From JBKBIP01 sp046297495 (GTDB taxonomy: Bacteria > Planctomycetota > Planctomycetia > Gemmatales > Gemmataceae): 64,000 nucleotides of DNA. The notes under the pieces are model-generated. The model searched no databases. It was not told the origin of the DNA and was given only the letters and a program-made list of their open reading frames with translations. Position numbers and translations under genes: made by a program. The stretch spans positions 62,001 through 126,000 of the forward strand of contig JBKBIP010000005.1 in the NCBI GenBank assembly GCA_046297495.1, given 5' to 3'. Shown in pieces: positions 1-9,303 of this stretch; position 1 is the stretch's first letter; every line of letters starts with the position of its first letter.

Positions 1-1
1 C

Positions 2-1030
2 AATTGTCAGTCCTTATTCGTCGCGGGGAAATCGGTGGCGGAAACCGAAGGCCGAATGCGCTGCCGGCCGTCGCTGCAACCGACTCTCGACAAGACCATG
101 CTCGGGGAAATCGATCCCCCCATTCGGTACAACTGCCCGCGGTGCAAGAAGCCGTTGGAATCCCCAGCCAGCGAGGCCGGCACCAAGAAGCCCTGTCCCG
201 CCTGTGGCGGTCGCTTGCAAGTGCCCGCGCCGCCGTCTCCGCCGCGCCCAGACCCGGCTTTGAACAAAACCATGCTGGCGGTTGCGGATAGCTCGTCATC
301 CCCGGTTCCCTCATCGTCCAGCGCGGCGGCCTCAAGTGTCGCGCCCACGCCGTCCACTACCAGTGCGGAACAGGTTTCAACTCCGGTTACTGCTCCCGCG
401 TCCCCGCCCGCCACGCCCAGTCCCGCGAGTGCCAGCGCGGAGGCGAACGGGCTGGGCAGCAACCTTCTAAAAAGTCCGGCGCGGCGCTATGGGATAGGGG
501 GCGCGATCGCCGCCGCCGTCCTGCTCCTGCTCGTTCTATGGGGGCGAAGCGTCCAACAAGCCAGGGAAGAGGAGTATCAGAAAGAGTATCAAAAATATCA
601 ACAACTCATGGCGGCCCAGCAACAAGAACAAGAGAAACTGCGAGTGCAAATCGCCAACTATGAAAGTCTTTTGGAAAAGCAGCGGCAAATCGCTGAAGAC
701 AACCGGCGCAAATGGGATGAGGAGAAAGCCGATCTCGAACGCCGCCGGCAACGCGAGATGGAATTGTTGCAGCAACAAATCCAACTGGCTCTCGTCAAGC
801 GGGATCAAGACGAAGCGGCGAAATTGCAAGCGCAGTTGCAGAATCAACAACGCCAATTGGATGAGGAGCGGCTCGCTCTGCTGCGAAAGCAAGAGGAACG
901 CGACAGGAAAACGCAACAGGAGATGGAAGACCTCCGCCGGCAGCTGGCCAACGCCCAAAACCAACAGCCCAACGTGGTGGTCACGCCGCCGCCATTAGTC
1001 CGGCCCTGGTGGCCCTGGTATCCGTGGTGA
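2..1030 (+). CDS. Zinc-ribbon, membrane-anchored coiled-coil protein (5' end outside window)
   Basis: The frame is open to the left edge, so the real start probably lies upstream; an internal GTG at 35 and ATG at 98 exist but would discard a Cys-containing stretch (NCQSLF) that looks like half of an MJ0042-type zinc ribbon. A zinc ribbon with CPRC (near base 134) and CPAC (near base 194) follows, flanked by two similar KTML motifs, then a Pro/Ala/Ser linker, one membrane segment (about bases 490-545), a long Gln/Glu/Arg-rich coiled coil (about 560-950) and a Trp/Pro tail. The architecture suggests a membrane-tethered envelope or signalling scaffold, but no enzymatic domain is visible and I assign no function. 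Confidence 0.75.
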   Translation, partial: NCQSLFVAGKSVAETEGRMRCRPSLQPTLDKTMLGEIDPPIRYNCPRCKKPLESPASEAGTKKPCPACGGRLQVPAPPSPPRPDPALNKTMLAVADSSSSPVPSSSSAAASSVAPTPSTTSAEQVSTPVTAPASPPATPSPASASAEANGLGSNLLKSPARRYGIGGAIAAAVLLLLVLWGRSVQQAREEEYQKEYQKYQQLMAAQQQEQEKLRVQIANYESLLEKQRQIAEDNRRKWDEEKADLERRRQREMELLQQQIQLALVKRDQDEAAKLQAQLQNQQRQLDEERLALLRKQEERDRKTQQEMEDLRRQLANAQNQQPNVVVTPPPLVRPWWPWYPW

Positions 1031-1185
1031 GCGGCTGGTTGGGAACGGGCCAGGTGAGAAAACCGGCAAGTGCGGAGCGCCCACTCCCCAGGACAAAGGA
1101 ACTGGGGCAGCGACGTTCCGCGCTCGCCAGTGAGGGGGGGCGTCACGTTGCCTATATCTGCTTTCGATGAGAAAGGAGCTACCTC

Positions 1186-2118
1186 ATGAACAAATGGATG
1201 ACCGTATGCTGGGGCTTGGTGATGCTGACCGCGGCCTGTGGCCAATCGCGGATTCCAGACGCGCCAGGTCAACAGGAGCCACCGTCACCCGCCGTCATCG
1301 ATGGGTCTCTCCTTCCACCGGACCAACCTGATGCGACGCTGGCCAGTCTCTCCGGCGCCGTGCCCGCTGCCCCCGCCGACCCGTCCGCCACCGTCGTGGT
1401 GAAAAAAATCACCGAAACTCGTGTGCGATCCGAGGAGCGCAAGCCATTTCCCGCGCCGGGACTGAACCTCACGCTGGTTATTCAGCCGCGCAAGCCCGAA
1501 CTGCTCCAAGAGGCGGTTCGCATCGGTAATCTTCGCCTGAGCACGGCCACCGATGACATGGGAACGAACTTGATTTCCCAGGACAAAACCCAGAACTCCA
1601 ACCAGTCCTTCTTGCAAAAGGTGTCCGATTTCCAGCGGAAGGCAGGCGCTGTTGAGATCACGGTCACGCTGCTCCCCTCGGCCCGTGGCGCCCGCACGTT
1701 CACTCTCCAAGGCAGCATCGCCATCGTCACCGGCGGCACTCCCGTTACCGTGGACTTTCCCAAGGTTCAAACGTTGCAAGGCCAGGTTTTGGAACATCCG
1801 GAATTGAAAGCGGCGGGTCTCAAACTTCAAGCCATTAAACCCACGGTCGTCTTCGGCGGCTCCCTCGATAAAACCGTGCAGTTGCAGGTACTCGAAGGAA
1901 GTGAAGGGGGAATCGCCGAGGTCGGCTTGGTGGATGCCGCTGGTCAGTATCATACTCCGCAAGGCTTCGGCGATCTGATCATGCGCGTCAATGATTTGCC
2001 GACCGTGAACGTTCCTTTCCGAGAGTTCGATCCGAATTGGACATTGCGCCTCAAACTTCTCAAAGGTGCCAAGGTGGTGACCGTCCCCATTGAGCTGCAC
2101 AAGATAGAGCTACCATGA
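1186..2118 (+). CDS. Predicted lipoprotein of unknown function
   Basis: The protein (310 aa) starts at an ATG with a good ribosome site (AAAGGAG at 1172-1178). It has a short positively charged N-terminus, a hydrophobic stretch and a lipobox (LTAAC, Cys at residue 18), so it should be exported and lipid-anchored. A Pro/Ala-rich linker follows. The rest is mostly predicted beta structure, with a segment starting near residue 90 (LNLTLVIQPRKPELLQEA) and a C-terminal half rich in short strands. I do not recognise a family. It lies 155 bp after the zinc-ribbon coiled-coil gene on the same strand, so the two may be co-transcribed. Confidence 0.75.
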   Translation: MNKWMTVCWGLVMLTAACGQSRIPDAPGQQEPPSPAVIDGSLLPPDQPDATLASLSGAVPAAPADPSATVVVKKITETRVRSEERKPFPAPGLNLTLVIQPRKPELLQEAVRIGNLRLSTATDDMGTNLISQDKTQNSNQSFLQKVSDFQRKAGAVEITVTLLPSARGARTFTLQGSIAIVTGGTPVTVDFPKVQTLQGQVLEHPELKAAGLKLQAIKPTVVFGGSLDKTVQLQVLEGSEGGIAEVGLVDAAGQYHTPQGFGDLIMRVNDLPTVNVPFREFDPNWTLRLKLLKGAKVVTVPIELHKIELP

Positions 2119-2515
2119 AACAGCGCGTCGCCCCGTGAGATAGGGATCACAGGACGGCAAAGGGGCGATCCGCCGAGGAACATACTACCTGTTTCCGTTC
2201 CAGGAAGCCCTTCCTCGACCCCCGCCACCAGCCGGACCCGCTCGGTTCGCAAACTCTCCGAGGAGACAAAAGTGCCATCGGGCTGACACGATAGGTCCGC
2301 TTCGACGTTCGTGACCAACATGCCATCAGGGATGCGGATGATTTGGTCGTCCAGGGCAAGGGTGCTCATGGAATGTTCTGTTCAGGTTTGGTGCTCCATC
2401 CAACAGGTTCCAGGCAAGGGGTTGGCGCGTGGCCTGGTGAGTCATCATTTCGCGCCGGCGCGCCGCGAACGCGAAACGATGACTCAACCATTGCTATCGA
2501 GAATTTACCAGTCCC
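2119..2515. other. Intergenic region between two converging genes
   Basis: This 397-bp stretch separates the lipoprotein gene from the end of the leftward DUF1549/DUF1553 gene. It holds one strong inverted repeat (2438-2486, listed separately). A leftward open frame beginning at 2369 runs through it and into the lipoprotein gene. Its first 60 residues look moderately protein-like, but it has no recognisable domain and overlaps a better gene, so I do not call it. Confidence 0.5.
2438..2486. repeat. Inverted repeat, family B copy 1
   Basis: The left arm TGAGTCATCATTTCGCG pairs with the right arm CGCGAAACGATGACTCA with one mismatch around a GC-rich loop. It lies between the ends of converging genes and could act as a bidirectional transcription end. 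Related hairpins with a TCGTTTCGCG core occur at 25742, 26991, 39275 and 48117. Confidence 0.7.
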
Positions 2516-5050
2516 TTAATGCCGGAATAGGAACTCCTTGGCGTTCACCAAGGCCCAGAGTACGTCTTCCCAGGCTTTGCGTTTGTCGCTGGCCTTGGCG
2601 ACGTGATCCAGGGACACCTTGATTTCTCCCGCGACCGGCGGCCGGGAGAGGGTGGCCAGGTACAGCTCCTGGAGAATTTCCTCAGCGGAGAGGTCCGCCT
2701 TCAGCAGGCGCCCCAAACGGTTGTTCGGGTTGCGAATCTTGTCGTTGACGGTCGGGCCGTTGATGAGCTGCAAGGCCTGCGTCAAATTGCTGTCGCTCTC
2801 GCGCTCGCATTCGCACGCCAGTTCGCGGGCAGGTTGGCCGAACGTCTTGAGGAACGGATGATTCACTTCGCCGTCGGGCAGTTGCGTGGCCCGCGTCCCC
2901 AACGGCAAGCCAGGGAACTTCTCCGGCACCTCGGTCACGGCGCACAAGGCGTCGAGCAGTTGCTCGGCGGTCAGCAGCTTGGTGATCGTGTGGGAGAAGT
3001 ATTTATCGTCATCTTGGTTGTACTCATTGGTCTGAGCGCTAAGTTGGTAAGTCCGCGAGTTCAAGATTGCGCGGATGACGTGCTTGACATCGAACTGGTT
3101 GGCCACGAAATCTTGAGCCAGGGCGTCCAGTAATTCGTCGTTGGCGGACGGGTTGGAATCGCGGAAATCATCGACCGGATCGACGATGCCTTTGCCCAGC
3201 AGGTGGAACCATATCCGGTTGACGGTGGCCTTGGCGAAGAACTCGTTGCCCGGCGCCGTCATCCAGTCGGCCAGGGCTTCTTGGCGGCTCTGGCCGGGGG
3301 ATAGCTCGGCTACTCCGCCCCCCATGTATTTCGGCGGCATGACCTTGCCGGTACGTGGCTGGGTTACTTCCCCCGCGCGGTCGGTGTAAACCACCACGGC
3401 CCCTGGTTCACGCGGATTGGCGCTCCCTTCGAGTACATCCTTTTTCTGTTTCACGCGTGCGAAGAAGGCCGCCATGCTGTAGTAATCGTCCTGCGTCCAG
3501 CGCTCGAAGGGGTGGTTGTGGCACTTGGCGCACTGCATGCGGATGCCGAAGAAGACCTGCGCCGTGGTTTCGGCCAGATTCTCAGGGTCCTTGGCGATAC
3601 GATAGTAGTTGGCCGGCGGATTGGCGTAAGTGCTGCCGCTGGCCGTCAGGATCTCGCGCGTGATCCGGTCGAACGGCGTGTTGGCGGCAATGTGACCGCG
3701 CAACCACTGTTGGAAAACGTGAACGCCCTTCACCTGAATCGTCTTGCGATTGCTGCGGAACACATCCGACCATTTGAGCGTCCAGAAGTCGGCGTACTCT
3801 GGCCGTTCCAGCAATTGGTCGATCCAGCGCGATCGCTTGGTCGGTGAGTTATCGTCCAAAAATGCCTTGACCTCGGCGGGGGTCGGCAGGATGCCACACA
3901 GATCGAGATAGACGCGGCGAATGAATTCCTCGTCCGTGCAGAGTTCCGAAGGGAGAATGTCGAGCATCTTCAGCTTGGCGAAGACGTGTTTATCGATGTA
4001 GTTGTTCTCCGGTGGATTGGTCCACTCAAACCCTTCCTTGGGTTCCAGGTAGGTGAAGCGGACGGCCAGCATCTCCTCCAGGTAACGACAGAGGATCGCC
4101 ACTTCGCCGCTTTGTTGGAACTCGACCAAGCCGGTGTCGCTGACCGTGGCCACGGCGTCGTCGCTGCTGCTGAAGTTCGTCAAGCGGGTGACATCGCGGA
4201 CGCGGCCGTCGCTATAGTGGGCCAGCACGGCCAATTGCTGCCAGCGCGATGGCATGTTCAACACGCGCGGCCCTGGCACGACCTCAATTTTGGCGACCGT
4301 GGCCAAGTCGGCGGGGTCGTCGCGCAGCCCCTCGGACAGCCACGCTTTCATGAACTGGGCCGGCACGCTGTCGGCCTGGAAGCGAATACCCCCTTCGTGC
4401 GGCACGCCTCCCAGGGCTTTTTGCAGGACCAGGCTGGCATCGGGATTCAACCGATTGGTGCGCCGCCCCAGCACATCGCGGGTGAGTTGCAAATAGTCCG
4501 CTGCCGGGTCGAAGCCGCGCAAGCTGAGACGAAAGCCCCCCTTACCGCTGGGGGTGCCGTGGCAGGCGCCGCTGTTGCAGCCCCCGACGTTGAGCGCCGC
4601 GATCAAATCATGGCGGAAGCTGGCCGGTTGCGCTGGGTCGAAATCTTTCACGGTCAGCGGCACGCGCACCGTCTGCCCCCCGGCTTGGACCACGAGGGCC
4701 GAGCGGCCGTTGCGCAGCGGCATCAGGAAGCCGCCGGGGCGCTGCGCCGCCAGGGCGCCATCTTCCACATGCACTTCACACAGCGCCGTCAAGTCGCGCG
4801 CGCTGCCGTCGGCGTAGCGGCCGGTGACGATGATTTGCCGCATGTCCTTCGGTCCCACCAGCTCAATGGCTGGTGGAAACACCTCAATGGCGGCGGGTTG
4901 GCCGATCAACGCGGCCCGCTCCCCGGCAGCCGTCGGCGCCGCAGCGCTGCTAGCGGAGGCCAGGGCCACGCACAAACTCCAACCCAACAGCCAGCACGGC
5001 CAGCAATGGGCCAAGGCGGGACTTCTCGTTGGGGATTGCCAGCTAACCAT
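2516..5050 (-). CDS. Secreted Big2/DUF1549/DUF1553 protein
   Basis: The 844-aa protein has an N-terminal hydrophobic export signal ending in an Ala-rich region (about residue 38). A Big2-type immunoglobulin-like domain follows (about 55-135), then a CNSGACHG segment, a second Ig-like region, a DUF1549 domain (about 340-560, with CAKCHNHPFERW, a CxxCH motif that could bind haem) and a C-terminal DUF1553 domain. This is the classic planctomycete architecture, expanded many-fold in those genomes; a surface or periplasmic role linked to polysaccharide use is often proposed but unproven. It appears monocistronic, with no sulfatase (DUF1501) partner next to it. Confidence 0.9.
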   Translation of the reverse strand: MVSWQSPTRSPALAHCWPCWLLGWSLCVALASASSAAAPTAAGERAALIGQPAAIEVFPPAIELVGPKDMRQIIVTGRYADGSARDLTALCEVHVEDGALAAQRPGGFLMPLRNGRSALVVQAGGQTVRVPLTVKDFDPAQPASFRHDLIAALNVGGCNSGACHGTPSGKGGFRLSLRGFDPAADYLQLTRDVLGRRTNRLNPDASLVLQKALGGVPHEGGIRFQADSVPAQFMKAWLSEGLRDDPADLATVAKIEVVPGPRVLNMPSRWQQLAVLAHYSDGRVRDVTRLTNFSSSDDAVATVSDTGLVEFQQSGEVAILCRYLEEMLAVRFTYLEPKEGFEWTNPPENNYIDKHVFAKLKMLDILPSELCTDEEFIRRVYLDLCGILPTPAEVKAFLDDNSPTKRSRWIDQLLERPEYADFWTLKWSDVFRSNRKTIQVKGVHVFQQWLRGHIAANTPFDRITREILTASGSTYANPPANYYRIAKDPENLAETTAQVFFGIRMQCAKCHNHPFERWTQDDYYSMAAFFARVKQKKDVLEGSANPREPGAVVVYTDRAGEVTQPRTGKVMPPKYMGGGVAELSPGQSRQEALADWMTAPGNEFFAKATVNRIWFHLLGKGIVDPVDDFRDSNPSANDELLDALAQDFVANQFDVKHVIRAILNSRTYQLSAQTNEYNQDDDKYFSHTITKLLTAEQLLDALCAVTEVPEKFPGLPLGTRATQLPDGEVNHPFLKTFGQPARELACECERESDSNLTQALQLINGPTVNDKIRNPNNRLGRLLKADLSAEEILQELYLATLSRPPVAGEIKVSLDHVAKASDKRKAWEDVLWALVNAKEFLFRH

Positions 5051-5308
5051 GTTCTAACCCCCCCTAATGATTTGGAATCGCGGAATGTAGTAGGCGGGAA
5101 ACCAATGGCGGTTCACACAACGGCAGCGCGTGGGCGAACATACGCGGATTTGGTATTTAGTGTAGCGGCTGCGACCGGCGAGCGAAACTGTTTTTTCGGA
5201 AATTTCTCGGAATGTTGATGGTCGGAGCCGCGACGATCAGGGAGCGGGAAAGCCCTGCTCCCAGATGGTCGCGGCTCGGAGACGGATTTAGGGGGTTGAT
5301 CGGGCAGC

Positions 5309-6169
5309 TTACTCGTGGCGCACGGGTTGGGGCTGTTCCTCGGCGGCTTGGCGGGCGGCGATCTCGTCGGCCCAGACCTTGCGTACGCGCTTGGCGGCGA
5401 TGCGGTCGGCCAGGCGCGGGAAGAACCGGCTAATGTAGATGATCAGTTTGCCTTGCCAGGTCAGATAGGTTTCATGCTTGCCGCGCTCGATGGCACGGAG
5501 TGTGGCTTCGGCGACCTGTTCGGCGGTCATGCCGCGCAGATGATCCAGCCGGACGCGGGCCTTTTGCTCGATCATGTTTTGCGAGAAGTTCGTTTGCGTC
5601 AGCCCCGGACAGATGACCAGGACATCGACATCATCCTTGGCCAGCTCGGCGCGGATGGCTTCGCTAAAACCTTGCACGGCGAATTTGCTGGCCGAGTATT
5701 CGCTGCGCGACGGAATGGCCCGCTTGCCCGCTACCGACGATATGTTGACAATGGCCGGTTTGTTGCCTTTCTTCAAGAGCGGCAGGCACACGCGCGTCGT
5801 TTCGGTCAAGCCAAAGAAATTCACCTCGAAGATTTGCCGCATCCGTTCCTCGTTGGCGTCGGCGAATTGGCCGGTGGCGCCGATGCCCGCGTTGTTGATG
5901 AGAATATCCAGACCGCCGAAATGCTCGACGGCGGCGTCGGCCATGCGCTGGCGATCCTCGGCGACGGTGACATCCGCCTGCACGATTTCCAGCCGGCCAT
6001 TCCAACCGCGCGTTTGCGCCGCTAACTCTTGTAACAAGTCGAGCTGGCGCGCCGCCGCCAGCACCAGCCCGCCGCGCCGCACCGCTGCTTGGGCCAATGC
6101 CCGGCCAATCCCTTGTGAAGCCCCCGTGATCAGAATGCGGGAACCGTCAATTTGTCGTCGCTGTCCCAT
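5309..6169 (-). CDS. Short-chain dehydrogenase/reductase (SDR)
   Basis: This 286-aa Rossmann-fold oxidoreductase has the classical SDR motifs: TGASQGIG (residues 15-22, cofactor binding), INNAG, a Ser in VNISSVAG, and the catalytic YSASK. It probably uses NAD(P)(H); the substrate cannot be read from sequence. The C-terminus (about residues 240-286) is hydrophobic then basic (LIIYISRFFPRLADRI), suggesting membrane association as in SDR family lipid reductases. I chose ATG 6169 because the longer open frame (to 6385) adds a low-complexity Arg/Lys stretch outside the SDR fold. It is divergent from the TPR gene at 6467. Confidence 0.88.
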   Translation of the reverse strand: MGQRRQIDGSRILITGASQGIGRALAQAAVRRGGLVLAAARQLDLLQELAAQTRGWNGRLEIVQADVTVAEDRQRMADAAVEHFGGLDILINNAGIGATGQFADANEERMRQIFEVNFFGLTETTRVCLPLLKKGNKPAIVNISSVAGKRAIPSRSEYSASKFAVQGFSEAIRAELAKDDVDVLVICPGLTQTNFSQNMIEQKARVRLDHLRGMTAEQVAEATLRAIERGKHETYLTWQGKLIIYISRFFPRLADRIAAKRVRKVWADEIAARQAAEEQPQPVRHE

Positions 6170-6466
6170 GATATGCCTCGCCGATGAAATGTCGTCAACC
6201 CCTGCTTCTCTCTTTGTATCATATCTTAACCAAGTTCGCCTCGTTACCTGAATCCGGATGACGGCGAAAGCCTGGCGAAGTAGGCACAAGCTGCGCATTG
6301 TGCGGGCTGTGCGCCTGGGGCGCAACGGGGAGCAGGGCCTCGATTTTTCGCCCCGTTTTTTCTTCCATGTTGAGCAAATTGCCACTGGCGAAAGTTGCCG
6401 ATCGTGTTACAATTGCTCGTGGCGGAACATCCCACTTTCTCGTCTTCACTGCACGGAGGCAGTTCC

Positions 6467-7258
6467 ATGAGCATGAAGCTCAGTTTCAGCGCCCAGCTTC
6501 TGGCGCGCGGCAAACAGTGCCAAGAGCAAGGCCGCTGGCTGGACGCCCAAACCATCTTGCAACAAGTCACCTCCTTTCGCGGACTCTCGGTGGACATCGC
6601 CGAGGAGGCCCACGCCCGCTTGGCGGAAGTGTTGTTGGAGCTGGGCCGTTGGAAGCGCGCCCGCCGCCACCTGCGCCTGGCCTTGCTCTATCGTCCCGAC
6701 TGCGCCCGGTATCATTATCTACTCGCCCGCATCCTCAGTAGCGACGCCTTGGGAGACCCCGACCGCGCCCTGGAACATTACCGGCAGGCCCTCAGCCTGG
6801 AGCCCGACAATTCCACCTATTTAAGCGAATTTGGCCTGCTCGCCATCGACTTGGGCGAATATGACGAAGGCTTGACGGCTCTGCGCCGCGCGGTGGAATT
6901 GGAACCGGAAGACCCGACCCCCTTGAGCCGCTTGGTCGAGGGCTTGTGCTTGGCCGATGAACCCGCCGAAGCGCGGCGCGTGTTGCGCGCGGCCCTGTTC
7001 CGCCAGGCCGGCGACCCGCGTTTTCGCCAGCTGTGGAACGATTTTCAGTTTCAGCGCGTGTACGAATTGCAAGAGGCGCGCATTCCCGAAGCGCCGGTAG
7101 TTCGGGACGAGGAGCCGACCTTGTTGCCGTTCCCCAGCTCCGTGCCCGCCCATCATGACGGCGCCGTCACCCCTTGCGTGGTGCGCCGGGATGCGGCCGC
7201 GCCACCGTCGGCTCCTCACTTCTGGACCACGCAGCCCAGCGATCAGAAGCAGGCCTGA
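6467..7258 (+). CDS. TPR repeat protein
   Basis: The 263-aa protein starts at an ATG with a GGAGG ribosome site at 6455-6459. It contains about four tetratricopeptide-like helical pairs (residues roughly 10-200), with typical elements such as PDRALEHYRQALSLEPDN and YDEGLTALRRAVELEPED. TPR arrays bind peptides or partner proteins; no catalytic domain is present. The C-terminal 60 residues are low-complexity. The next gene (7315) follows after 56 bp on the same strand, so the pair is probably one transcription unit. Partner and pathway are unknown. Confidence 0.82.
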   Translation: MSMKLSFSAQLLARGKQCQEQGRWLDAQTILQQVTSFRGLSVDIAEEAHARLAEVLLELGRWKRARRHLRLALLYRPDCARYHYLLARILSSDALGDPDRALEHYRQALSLEPDNSTYLSEFGLLAIDLGEYDEGLTALRRAVELEPEDPTPLSRLVEGLCLADEPAEARRVLRAALFRQAGDPRFRQLWNDFQFQRVYELQEARIPEAPVVRDEEPTLLPFPSSVPAHHDGAVTPCVVRRDAAAPPSAPHFWTTQPSDQKQA

Positions 7259-7314
7259 GAACCGTGGTCACGGCTCAAGAGTCTTTGGGGATATTGCAAA
7301 GGGAGTTTTCCCCC

Positions 7315-7902
7315 ATGACTTGGTTATTGTTGGCGACAGGTTTCACGGGCGGCATGTGCGCGTTCTTCTGGTTGCGCTGGTCGTGGGAGCGGTTCCATCC
7401 TGGCGTCACCGTCGATTGCCAACATGTCGTGGCGGCGGATCGGCTGGCGGTGCTGGTCGCCGAGCTGCGCGCGGCCCGCCGGGAAGCGCTCGTTCAGGTC
7501 GCCGCCGTCATGGTCCCAGCCTTGGGACCAGTGCTACTCGAGGCGCGCGGCCGGCAAGTGCAGGTGGAAGTGTTGTGCGATGACGCTTCCGACAAAAAAC
7601 TGCGTGGCGAGCTGGCCGTCTGGGTGGAAAAAGGGCTGACGCCGCGCGCCCTGACCCGGCAGGAGGCCGGCCGTCTCCCCTTGGTCATTATCGACCGCAA
7701 GACGGTGATACTGGGTACTGGTGGGATGGAGAATGAGAATCAGAGCGCTTTGCCCTTGCTTTTGATCAAAGGACAAACGCAAGTCGCTGATTCCTTCCGC
7801 AAACTGTTTCAGCAGCTCAAGGAGCAAAGCCGGCCGCTCATCGGCAAGACGGAAGTCAAAATGGACCTCATCAAAGACACGCCCCCCATGGCCGCCGTGT
7901 GA
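7315..7902 (+). CDS. Single-pass membrane protein, weak PLD-like resemblance
   Basis: The 196-aa protein starts at an ATG with AAGGGAG about 9 bp upstream; the frame upstream of it overlaps the TPR gene and is not protein-like. Residues 1-20 form a membrane segment (TWLLLATGFTGGMCAFFW). The soluble part has alternating strands and helices, and the region LPLVIIDRKTVILGTGG recalls the second half of phospholipase D/HKD nuclease folds, where the catalytic HxK would be. No H-x-K motif is present, so if it belongs to that family it is inactive. I give this only as a possible fold. Confidence 0.65.
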   Translation: MTWLLLATGFTGGMCAFFWLRWSWERFHPGVTVDCQHVVAADRLAVLVAELRAARREALVQVAAVMVPALGPVLLEARGRQVQVEVLCDDASDKKLRGELAVWVEKGLTPRALTRQEAGRLPLVIIDRKTVILGTGGMENENQSALPLLLIKGQTQVADSFRKLFQQLKEQSRPLIGKTEVKMDLIKDTPPMAAV

Positions 7903-7903
7903 T

Positions 7904-8188
7904 TTAGGAGTGCGTTGCTGCCTGTTCCTCGTCGTCGAGGGCGCGCGCCGAACGGCGGCGATCCGCCAACAAAGCGGAACCGATCAGCACGCTGGACCAC
8001 AAGCCGAGCAGGTTGGCGACGGCCCGATTCTCCGCGTCGGGAGTGCTGAAGACGGCATCCACGACTTGGGGATTGCCCCGGAGCACGTCCGCTTGGTGGA
8101 CCTCGGCTGCCGCGATCTCCGGCATCTCCACGTCCTGATTTTCTTGGATTCGCACCACGGCGGTCAGTTCGGCGAGTTCTTCGATCAT
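7904..8188 (-). CDS. Small hypothetical protein
   Basis: This 94-aa protein starts at an ATG with GGAGG 8 bp upstream; an in-frame ATG further upstream (8227) lacks comparable support. It is acidic in its first half (EELAELTAVVRIQENQDVEM) and has one short hydrophobic stretch (LLGLWSSVLIGSALL) before a charged tail. It has no recognised domain. The stop lies 2 bp from the stop of the convergent gene ending at 7902. It may be a small inner-membrane-associated protein. Confidence 0.55.
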   Translation of the reverse strand: MIEELAELTAVVRIQENQDVEMPEIAAAEVHQADVLRGNPQVVDAVFSTPDAENRAVANLLGLWSSVLIGSALLADRRRSARALDDEEQAATHS

Positions 8189-8293
8189 GGAACGGTCCCT
8201 CCGTGCGAGAAAACACAACGTCTTCATTATAATCGGCGTGCGGCGGGCACACAATTCAGGGAAGGGGAAAATCCGCCGCCGATACGCATTTTC

Positions 8294-9163
8294 TCAAATG
8301 CCCTCCTCCGCCTTCCCCACGTCCTTGAGCAAATCCGGTTTGCCAAACTGGCTCAGGTCCACCTGACCGCGCAGCTCGCTTTCGACCAATTGCAACCGCG
8401 CTTCCAGCAGCCGAACCTTGGCTTGCAAGGTGACGAAGCGACTGGAGAGGTCATCGGGAAGGGTGGGACGGGGCACCTCCGGGTAGCCGAGTTGGCGTTG
8501 CAAGGCGGCGAACAGAAACAAGGGGTCGCGGCCGTGGCTGGCCTTGGCGATCTTCCCTTCCTTCTCCGCGAACAACACCGGCTGGGCGGGTTCATAGTCC
8601 GGGTCGCGGCGGCGCCGGTCGAGGACATGCTGTTGCGAACGGAAGTACACCATGTCGCAAAAATCGACCAAGCCCCCTTGCCGATGGACCCAGAGCAGGA
8701 AGTCGCGCCAGGCCGCGTCGTAAAACGGATCGTCGGCCATGTGCAACAAGCCGGGATCGTAACCCAAGCGGTTACGGCACACGGTCTCGAATTGATACAC
8801 GAACAAACCAGCGCGCGTCGGTTGATCGGCCCGATATTGCGCCTCGCGCTGCAACACGAGCAAGGCCATCGGCATGGTGAAGCGTTGTTTCTCTTCCTCG
8901 GCCTGAGCGATGACAAAGGTTTGGAACGGATGAAAGTAGTGCGGCAACAGGGCGAAGCCGGAGGACAACAAACCGGTGTGTTTCAACTCCCCGGTGAGGA
9001 ACTGAATGGCCAGCGGCAAGCGCGTGCTGGACAAAATCTCCTCGTGCAGGCGTTCGAGAACCTCTTGCATCGCCAGGTTCTCGGCCAAGCGTTCGCGCAA
9101 CACGCGGAAGAAGTACGCCTGTTCGATGTATTCCTCACGTTCCAAGACGTGGCCGGTATTCAT
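8294..9163 (-). CDS. Conserved hypothetical protein
   Basis: The protein (289 aa from ATG 9163) is soluble, rich in aromatic and charged residues, and has no signal peptide or membrane segment. It is mainly helical, with a C-terminal coiled-coil stretch (about residues 240-270, SSRFVTLQAKVRLLEARLQL). I do not recognise a family. The longer open frame to 9265 begins with an Arg/Pro-rich stretch that I consider untranslated. It precedes the small gene 7904-8188 on the same strand with a gap of about 105 bp, so co-expression is possible. Confidence 0.65.
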   Translation of the reverse strand: MNTGHVLEREEYIEQAYFFRVLRERLAENLAMQEVLERLHEEILSSTRLPLAIQFLTGELKHTGLLSSGFALLPHYFHPFQTFVIAQAEEEKQRFTMPMALLVLQREAQYRADQPTRAGLFVYQFETVCRNRLGYDPGLLHMADDPFYDAAWRDFLLWVHRQGGLVDFCDMVYFRSQQHVLDRRRRDPDYEPAQPVLFAEKEGKIAKASHGRDPLFLFAALQRQLGYPEVPRPTLPDDLSSRFVTLQAKVRLLEARLQLVESELRGQVDLSQFGKPDLLKDVGKAEEGI

Positions 9164-9303
9164 AGAGGCATTGTACCAACTGCCACGCGGCGACGGGACG
9201 GGAGAAAAGAGTCGAACACGGACGCGCGGCGGGCGTAAGTCCTCTGGTGGCGCGGCGACCGCCAAGGGGCCTTGCGCCGCCGCTCTGCGTGGTCAATTAT
9301 TTC

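Noticed and set aside
2119..2369. Leftward open frame in the gap before the DUF1549 gene
   Set aside because: The first 60 residues look partly protein-like, but the frame overlaps the lipoprotein gene, has no ribosome site and no family.
3986..5218. Rightward open frame of 410 codons over the DUF1549 gene
   Set aside because: It is antisense to an obvious planctomycete gene; no recognisable motif.
6170..6385. N-terminal extension of the SDR gene
   Set aside because: The extra 72 codons are Arg/Lys/Ser-rich with no family match; the Rossmann fold begins right after the ATG at 6169.
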